Of a stretch of DNA of 10,824 nucleotides, positions 6,306 to 10,824 are shown piece by piece; position 1 is the stretch's first letter; each line of letters starts with the position of its first letter. The translations under genes and the position numbers were made by a program. A model generated the notes under the pieces. That model was not told the origin of the DNA. It saw only the letters and a list, made by a program, of their open reading frames with translations, and searched no databases. The DNA comes from DAOPYE01 sp035352715 (GTDB taxonomy: Bacteria > Acidobacteriota > Holophagae > Holophagales > Holophagaceae), in the NCBI GenBank assembly GCA_035352715.1, contig DAOPYE010000086.1:1-10824 (forward strand), written 5' to 3'.

Positions 6306-7456
6306 CGCGTGCGCCTTTCCTGCTGGATCTCCTTCGAGATCACCAGGCGCTGGATCTGATTGGTGCCCTCGTAGATCTGCATGAGCTTGGCGTCCCGGAA
6401 GAATTTTTCCGCCAGGCTGTCGCGGGAATAGCCCAGCCCACCCAGGATCTGCACGGCGTTGGACGCGGCTTCCATGGCCGTATCGGTGGCGAAGGTCTTG
6501 GCCATGGCGCTCAGCTTGGCGTTGCGCGCGCCCTGATCCGCGGTCCAGGCGGCCTGCCAGGCCAGCAGGCGCGAGGCCTCGATGCGCGTGGCCATGTCCG
6601 CCAGCATGAAGCTGACGCCCTGATTGGAAATGATGGGCTGCCCGAACTGAACGCGAGTGGCCGCGTAATCCAGGGCCAACTCATAGGCGGCACGGGCCAG
6701 TCCCACTGCGCCCGCAGCGACGCTGGCGCGCGTGAGATCCAGCGTCCGCATGGCGATGGCGAAGCCGCCGCCCTCGGCCCCGATGCGCTGCTCCGCCGGG
6801 ATCTCCACATCCCGGAAATGGATTTCCACCTGGCTGCTGGCGCGATGCCCCAGCTTGTCCATCGCCGGACCGATCTCGATGCCCGGGCTATCCGCGCTCA
6901 CGATGAAGGCGCTGAGCCCCCGCGCGCCCTTGGCGGGATCCGTCTTGGCAAAGACGGTAAAGAAATCCGCGTGGTCCCCGCCCGTGATGAAGCACTTGGT
7001 CCCATTCAAAAGGTAGACGTCGCCGCGCCGCTCGGCCCGGCAGGCCAGGGCACCCGCGTCGCTGCCTGCGCCGGGCTCCGTCAGGGCGAAGGCGGCCAAG
7101 CGCGGTGCGTCCAGCAGACGCCGCAGCCACTGCTTTTGCTGGGTCTCGCTTCCCGCCACCCGGATGGGCGCGCAGGCCAGACTATTTGCCGAGAGGGTGG
7201 TGTACATGCCCGCGCAACCCCAGGCCAGTTCTTCGGCCAGCAGCACCTCGTCGAACGCGCCCCGGCCCGGCCCCCCCCATTCCCTGGGGACGGCAGACTG
7301 AAGGAACCCTTCGCGCCAGGCCGCCTGGATGATGGCCTCCGGCCAGGCGCCGGTCTCGTCGTGGTGCCGCGAAGCCGGGCGCACGACCTCCTGGGCGAAC
7401 CGTCGCGCATGGGCCTGAAAGGCTGTTTGTTCGGAAGAAAGGCTGAAGTCTGGCAC
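6302..7456 (-). CDS. Acyl-CoA dehydrogenase
   Basis: An FAD enzyme that puts a trans-2 double bond into acyl-CoA, passing electrons to electron-transfer flavoprotein. From the chosen start it has 384 residues, normal for short-chain members. Both family signatures are present: ALTEPGAGSDAGA (124-136) and the C-terminal QILGGLGYSRDSLAEKFFRD (336-355). Glu363 in QIYEGTNQIQ (360-369) is at the catalytic-base position of butyryl-type enzymes, so a short-chain or branched-chain acyl substrate is likely. The start is uncertain: GTG at 7456 or TTG at 7465 (three residues more) both give a normal N-terminus, and neither has an ideal ribosome site; the open frame continuing to 7627 would cover the divergent copper promoter and is rejected. 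A run of eight Cs at 7271-7278 lies inside the gene without breaking it. The gene overlaps nudJ by four bases and diverges from the copper operon. Confidence 0.93.
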   Translation of the reverse strand: MPDFSLSSEQTAFQAHARRFAQEVVRPASRHHDETGAWPEAIIQAAWREGFLQSAVPREWGGPGRGAFDEVLLAEELAWGCAGMYTTLSANSLACAPIRVAGSETQQKQWLRRLLDAPRLAAFALTEPGAGSDAGALACRAERRGDVYLLNGTKCFITGGDHADFFTVFAKTDPAKGARGLSAFIVSADSPGIEIGPAMDKLGHRASSQVEIHFRDVEIPAEQRIGAEGGGFAIAMRTLDLTRASVAAGAVGLARAAYELALDYAATRVQFGQPIISNQGVSFMLADMATRIEASRLLAWQAAWTADQGARNAKLSAMAKTFATDTAMEAASNAVQILGGLGYSRDSLAEKFFRDAKLMQIYEGTNQIQRLVISKEIQQERRTR

Positions 7457-7505
7457 GGTTCTCAACTGGTTGACAGGCTCCAGTCTACTCTCACCACGCC
7501 AGGGA

Positions 7506-7533
7506 TTGACGACGCAGGAAGGGGGACTATCTT
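7506..7533 (+). promoter_or_regulatory. Promoter of the copper operon
   Basis: TTGACG at 7506-7511 (five of six consensus bases) and TATCTT at 7528-7533 (four of six) are 16 bases apart. The expected start of transcription near 7540 falls directly on the G-tract palindrome, and the copZ ATG is at 7577. This layout is the usual one for repression by a CsoR-type protein. Confidence 0.6.
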
Positions 7534-7538
7534 GAATT

Positions 7539-7559
7539 ACCCCACCCCCCCTGGGGTGG
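7539..7559. promoter_or_regulatory. CsoR-type operator (G-tract palindrome)
   Basis: Two registers of perfect inverted repeat overlap here: ACCCCA (7539-7544) with TGGGGT (7552-7557), and CCACCCC (7542-7548) with GGGGTGG (7553-7559). CsoR-family operators are typically short palindromes with C and G tracts facing each other; the second register matches, as I recall it, the arms of the Mycobacterium tuberculosis CsoR operator. The site begins six bases past the -10 box and sits 17 bases before the copZ ATG, so binding would block initiation. The csoR gene is second in the operon, giving autoregulation. Confidence 0.75.
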
Positions 7560-7576
7560 ATCATACGGAGGCGACC

Positions 7577-7816
7577 ATGGCCAGACTCCAGACCAGGCTC
7601 AAGGTTCAGGGCATGACCTGCAAGCACTGCGTGATGAACGCGACACAGGCACTCGAAGCCGTGCCCGGCGTCGAGAAACCCGTGCAGGTCAGCCTGGAGA
7701 AGGGCGAAGCCATCGTGCCGGGCACCGCCGCGCTGGAAGCCCTCATCGCCGCCCTGGCCGAGGAAGGCTACACCGCCACGCTGATTTCGGAAGATGACTC
7801 CGAGGCCGGGCGATGA
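7577..7816 (+). CDS. copZ: CopZ-like copper chaperone (HMA domain)
   Basis: A 79-residue cytoplasmic protein made of one heavy-metal-associated domain with the usual beta-alpha-beta-beta-alpha-beta order. The metal loop GMTCKHC (12-18) supplies Cys15 and Cys18, which would bind one Cu(I). The expected role is to buffer Cu(I) and hand it to the ATPase CopA, and possibly to CsoR. A GGAGG ribosome site at 7567-7571 lies five bases before the ATG. It is the first gene of the operon, directly after the promoter and CsoR-type operator, and its stop overlaps the csoR start as ATGA (7813-7816). The C-terminal tail (71-79) is short and acidic. The open frame further upstream, antisense to the dehydrogenase gene, is not part of the gene. 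Confidence 0.9.
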   Translation: MARLQTRLKVQGMTCKHCVMNATQALEAVPGVEKPVQVSLEKGEAIVPGTAALEALIAALAEEGYTATLISEDDSEAGR

Positions 7817-8103
7817 AGGACTGCTGCGGCGCGTTGCGCCTGGATAGCGGCGTTCGCGAAGACGCGCGACGCCGACTGCTCAGCGTGAAGGGCCATGTGG
7901 AGGGCATTCTTCGCATGCTGGAGGATGAACGCGTCTACTGCGCGGATGTCCTCAAACAAGTGAAGGCCGTGGATGGCGCGCTGGCCAAGGTCGGGAACCT
8001 GGTGCTCCAAAGCCATCTGCGTCAGCACGTGGCCACCGCCCACGAGCGCGGCGATACGGATCAGATCCTCCAGGAGCTGATGGAGATCCTGAAATACCGG
8101 TGA
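7813..8103 (+). CDS. csoR: CsoR/RcnR-family copper-sensing repressor
   Basis: A 96-residue all-helical repressor of the DUF156 family that forms tetramers on DNA and lets go when it binds metal. Cys43, His68 and His72 fill the three ligand positions with spacing C-x24-H-x3-H. Classical CsoR has Cys at the third place; C-H-H is the arrangement of the nickel/cobalt sensor RcnR, but from memory also that of the Thermus thermophilus copper sensor. Tyr42 and Glu88 fall at the spacing of Tyr35 and Glu81 of M. tuberculosis CsoR, second-shell residues linked to copper response. With copZ before it and copA after it, copper is the likely signal. An adjacent Cys4-Cys5 pair near the N-terminus is an added feature of unknown use. 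The start overlaps the copZ stop; its own stop overlaps a possible GTG start of copA. Confidence 0.92.
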   Translation: MKDCCGALRLDSGVREDARRRLLSVKGHVEGILRMLEDERVYCADVLKQVKAVDGALAKVGNLVLQSHLRQHVATAHERGDTDQILQELMEILKYR

Positions 8104-8117
8104 AGGTTTCGCGAAGC

Positions 8118-8129
8118 GAGGTTCCCATG
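8118..8129 (+). promoter_or_regulatory. Ribosome binding site deciding the copA start
   Basis: GAGG at 8118-8121 lies five bases before ATG 8127-8129. The alternative GTG at 8100, which overlaps the csoR stop as GTGA, has only a GGAG about 12 bases away. The ATG also places the HMA domain right at the N-terminus, so it is preferred; the GTG would add nine residues. Confidence 0.6.
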
Positions 8130-10259
8130 GATACGCGCACCTACCGCGTGGAAGGCATGACCTGTGCGAGCTGTGTCCGGCGCGTCGAGAAGGCGCTCGC
8201 GGGCGTTCCCGGCGTGCGCGCCGCCCGCGTGAACCTCGCCACCGAAGAAGCTGTGCTGGAACTCGAGCGCCAGGCGGAACCCGAAACCACCCAGGCGGTC
8301 GCCCGCGCCCTGGAGGCTCGGGGCTACCACCTGGGCAGCGATTCAGCCCTGGTCGCGGCCCGAGAACGCGCCGCCGAGGTCCGTCGCGCCTGGATGCGCG
8401 CTGCACTGGCCTGGATCGCCACGCTGCCGCTCATGCTGGCGATGCCCCCGCTGCATCTGCATTTGCCCTGGATCATCCAGGCCGGGCTGAGCGCCATCGC
8501 CGCCTTCGGCGCGGGCTGGCCTTTCCTCTCTCACGCGGCGCGTCAGGCGCTTCGGGGCGAGACCAGCATGGACACGCTCGTGGCCCTGGGCGCGAGTGTG
8601 AGTTGGGGTTTCGCCATCCACGAGGGCCTGCATGGATCTGCTCATCCCCCCTTCGAAACCGCCGCGGCCCTGGTGGCCTTCCTGTTGGTGGGCAAGGCCC
8701 TGGAAGTCAAGGCGCGCCGCCGCGCGACGGGCGCGCTGGAGGAACTGCTGAAGCTCGCACCCGCCATGGCCCTGCGCCTGGAACGCGAGAACGGTCGAGA
8801 AGAGGAATGCGAAGTCCCCACCGAAGCGCTGCAGATGCATGACGTGGTGCGCGTGAAGCCCGGAGGCGCGATCCCCGTGGATGGCGTCGTGCTGGCGGGA
8901 CAGGCGGATGTGGCCGAAGCGATGCTCACCGGTGAACCCATGCCTATTCCGAAATCCGTCGGCGATCACGTCATCGCTGGGGCCATCGTGCACGGCGGCG
9001 CGCTGGATATCCAAGTCGAAGGCGCGGGACAGGGCACCTGGCTGGCGCGACTGGCCCGCCAGGTGGCCGAAGCCCAGGGCTCCCGCGCGCCCTCGCAGGC
9101 GATGGCCGATCGCATCTCATCCGTCTTCGTGCCCGCGATCCTCGCACTTTCGAGCCTGACCCTGATCGGCTGGTGGATGCACACGGGCAGCCTCGCCCTG
9201 GCCTGGCGCCCCGCCGTGACAGTGCTCGTCATCGCCTGTCCCTGCGCCCTGGGACTGGCCACGCCCGTGGCGATGGCCACGGCCCTTGGCACTGCGGCGC
9301 GCCAGGGCCTGCTTGTGCGCGATGCCAGCGCCATGGAGCGCCTGGCCTGCCTGACGGATCTGGCCCTCGACAAGACCGGCACCCTGACCGAAGGACGCCC
9401 TTCGCTCCAGCAGGTGCTGCCCACCTCGGATCTGGATGCGGCCGCGCTGTTGCGCCTCGCCGCCGGCCTGGAGCGGGGCAGCGAGCATCCCATCGCCAAG
9501 GGGATCCTCGCAGCGGCGGGACCATCGACAGTGGATGTCCAATCCTTCCAGGCCCACCCCGGCGGAGGCGTATCCGGCGTCGTAGAGGATCGTCGATTGA
9601 GACTCGGCGGAGCCGGATTCCTGGGCGTCACGCTTCCGGACGTGGCGCCGGAATGGGCGAACGCCACCCTCGTGGGCCTTGCGGAGGATCAACGCCTATT
9701 GGGCGTGTTCGTCCTGACGGACGCCATGAAGTCGGACACCCCCGCCCTGGTGGCATCGCTGAAAACCAGACATCTCCACCTGCATCTGCTGAGCGGTGAT
9801 CGGCCCGAAGCCGTGCGCGCGCTCGCGCTGCGCCTGGGCATCGAGGACGCCCTGGGCGGTTGCAGCCCCGACACCAAGCGGGATCGGATCGCCGCACTGC
9901 AGGCCCAGGGCCGCGTGGTGGCCTTCCTGGGCGATGGCGTGAACGATGCGCTGGCGCTGGCCCAGGCGGACGCGGGCATCGCCCTGCCGGGGCTGGAGGC
10001 CGCCCAGGCCAGCGCGCCGCTGAACCTGCTGCGCGAGGGATTGGCCCCGCTGGTGTCTACCCTCGACCTCGCGCGGCGCACCCGCGTCGTCATCCGCCAG
10101 AACCTCGCGTGGGCCTTTGGCTACAATCTGTTGCTCGTTCCCCTGGCCGCCTTCAACCAGCTGGACCGTTTCGGGGGCCCCATGCTCGCCGGTGCCGCCA
10201 TGGGGCTCAGCAGCCTGACCGTGGTGCTGAACGCCCTGAGATTGAGGCGATCCGCCTAG
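8127..10259 (+). CDS. copA: Copper-exporting P1B-type ATPase CopA
   Basis: An inner-membrane ATPase that exports Cu(I) (EC 7.2.2.8 class), 710 residues. One HMA domain (3-68) with GMTCASC at 10-16 is followed by about eight membrane segments, near 88-107, 113-133, 147-168, 177-193, 331-352, 360-382, 655-674 and 685-704. The actuator has TGEP (268-271). The sixth segment holds CPC (371-373); YN (666-667) and M692xxSS (695-696) complete the Cu(I) transport-site pattern of subgroup 1B-1. DKTGT (415-419) carries the phosphorylated Asp415, and SEHP (452-455) the nucleotide-domain His-Pro. GDGVND (602-607) is intact, but the normal NDAPAL reads NDALAL and the GTGTD-type loop after GIAL (617-620) is replaced by PGLEAAQ. 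A short Met/His-rich stretch (102-112) lies at the outer end of the first segment. It is the last gene of the copper operon. Confidence 0.95.
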   Translation: MDTRTYRVEGMTCASCVRRVEKALAGVPGVRAARVNLATEEAVLELERQAEPETTQAVARALEARGYHLGSDSALVAARERAAEVRRAWMRAALAWIATLPLMLAMPPLHLHLPWIIQAGLSAIAAFGAGWPFLSHAARQALRGETSMDTLVALGASVSWGFAIHEGLHGSAHPPFETAAALVAFLLVGKALEVKARRRATGALEELLKLAPAMALRLERENGREEECEVPTEALQMHDVVRVKPGGAIPVDGVVLAGQADVAEAMLTGEPMPIPKSVGDHVIAGAIVHGGALDIQVEGAGQGTWLARLARQVAEAQGSRAPSQAMADRISSVFVPAILALSSLTLIGWWMHTGSLALAWRPAVTVLVIACPCALGLATPVAMATALGTAARQGLLVRDASAMERLACLTDLALDKTGTLTEGRPSLQQVLPTSDLDAAALLRLAAGLERGSEHPIAKGILAAAGPSTVDVQSFQAHPGGGVSGVVEDRRLRLGGAGFLGVTLPDVAPEWANATLVGLAEDQRLLGVFVLTDAMKSDTPALVASLKTRHLHLHLLSGDRPEAVRALALRLGIEDALGGCSPDTKRDRIAALQAQGRVVAFLGDGVNDALALAQADAGIALPGLEAAQASAPLNLLREGLAPLVSTLDLARRTRVVIRQNLAWAFGYNLLLVPLAAFNQLDRFGGPMLAGAAMGLSSLTVVLNALRLRRSA

Positions 10260-10300
10260 CGCATCAGGCTTATCATGGCGGAACACCACCAGGAGTTCCC

Positions 10301-10824
10301 ATGTCCATACACGCCTTGTTCACTTCTTTTGCCATGCTGACAGCGCTCACCGCCGATGCCCGCCCCGCAACCCATCCCGCAGCCCATCCTGGAGCCAACC
10401 GCGAACAGCCCCGCGAACTGGCCATCCAGACCGGCAAGCAGTACCGCGATTACTACGGCACCGCCATCACGCGCCAGGCCTCGCTGCTCTCCACGCCAGC
10501 CAGGAGCTTCCGCTGGGGCGTCACCAATCCCAAGACGCAGGAGATGGCCTACCTCGGCGGGACTCTGCTGAGCGACGCCAAACACAGCCAGCGGTTCCGC
10601 GCCTTCCTGCACATCGACGCCGGGATCAAAGCCCCCATGGTGTTCACCTTCCGCGCCGGTGACCGAAACGGCGAAGTATTGGGCACCTACACCCTCAAGC
10701 CCGGCGAGACCCTTCCCGTGGACCTCAAGCTGGATGGCGTCAAGGCGCTGTTCTTCTCCACCGAACTGCGCATCAACCACGATAAAGCCACCCGCGTCAT
10801 CCTCGGCGAACCCACGTTCGAGTA
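10301..10824 (+). CDS. Probable secreted protein with NPCBM-like domain, 3' end at window edge
   Basis: The ATG at 10301 has AGGAG at 10291-10295, five bases away, and the frame is open for 174 codons to the edge; the last two bases, TA, could begin a stop or a Tyr codon. The first 20 residues look like a short signal peptide with a hydrophobic core and an Ala-Asp-Ala cleavage site (18-20), although it has no Lys or Arg at the front. Residues 21-35 are rich in Pro, Ala and His. The rest (about 48-174) is beta-rich with segments such as YLGGTLL, FTFRAGDRNGEVLGTY, LKLDGVKALFF and a final RVILGEPTF, loosely resembling the NPCBM carbohydrate-binding family. There are 41 bases between copA and this ATG and no clear terminator, so it may be read with the copper operon. 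Its function is unknown, and a copper role is not shown: the mature part has a few His but no Cys. Confidence 0.7.
   Translation, partial: MSIHALFTSFAMLTALTADARPATHPAAHPGANREQPRELAIQTGKQYRDYYGTAITRQASLLSTPARSFRWGVTNPKTQEMAYLGGTLLSDAKHSQRFRAFLHIDAGIKAPMVFTFRAGDRNGEVLGTYTLKPGETLPVDLKLDGVKALFFSTELRINHDKATRVILGEPTFE

Noticed and set aside
7470..7475. Perfect TTGACA on the plus strand before the copper operon
   Set aside because: No acceptable -10 box lies 15-19 bases downstream; the TTGACG/TATCTT pair at 7506-7533 fits better.
6818..7576. Upstream extension of the copZ frame antisense to the dehydrogenase
   Set aside because: It crosses the operon promoter and operator, and the ATG at 7577 has a strong ribosome site and begins the HMA domain.
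10256..10780. Minus-strand open frame opposite the last gene
   Set aside because: The plus-strand frame has a ribosome site, signal peptide and beta-rich domain; the opposite frame has no recognisable feature.

Overview
The window is about 10.8 kb of GC-rich bacterial chromosome carrying eleven protein genes packed tightly on both strands. A 3-deoxy-manno-octulosonate-8-phosphate synthase gene (kdsA) implies a Gram-negative cell that makes lipopolysaccharide, and hemL implies heme synthesis by the glutamate (C5) route. Gene content and codon use would fit an Acidobacteriota/Holophaga-type or deltaproteobacteria-like organism, but that is only a guess. I see no rRNA, tRNA, CRISPR array, insertion sequence or phage gene.

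Layout. (1) 1-987, plus strand: 3' part of an unrecognised gene cut by the window edge. (2) 994-3296, minus strand: hemL followed by hemE, two heme-pathway genes joined by a 4-base stop/start overlap; hemE converges on the first gene with 6 bases between stop codons. (3) 3297-3434: divergent promoter region. (4) 3435-4699, plus strand: kdsA and a GNAT acetyltransferase, joined by an ATGA overlap and closed by a GC-rich hairpin at 4703-4726 that probably ends transcription from both sides. (5) 4745-7456, minus strand: an acyl-CoA dehydrogenase overlapping a NudJ-like Nudix hydrolase, then a 76-base gap with a strongly patterned operator-like region, then a WYL-domain regulator. (6) 7457-10259, plus strand: a copper-resistance operon with promoter, G-tract palindrome operator, CopZ-like chaperone, CsoR-family repressor and CopA-type Cu(I) P-type ATPase. 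(7) 10301-10824, plus strand: a probable secreted protein with an NPCBM-like C-terminal half, running to the window edge.

How the genes work together. The copper operon is the clearest system. Excess Cu(I) should be bound by CsoR, which then releases a palindrome placed over the transcription start; CopZ would carry Cu(I) to CopA, which pumps it out. CsoR has a Cys-His-His ligand set in place of the classical Cys-His-Cys, yet keeps the Tyr and Glu second-shell positions of copper sensors. hemL and hemE act at separate steps of the same pathway. The kdsA-GNAT and dehydrogenase-Nudix pairs look translationally coupled but have no obvious biochemical link.

I found no wholly new system. The points most worth checking are the helically phased TTGTCA-like half-sites before the WYL gene, the CsoR ligand set with its operator, the missing GTGTD-type loop in CopA, and the secreted protein after copA.
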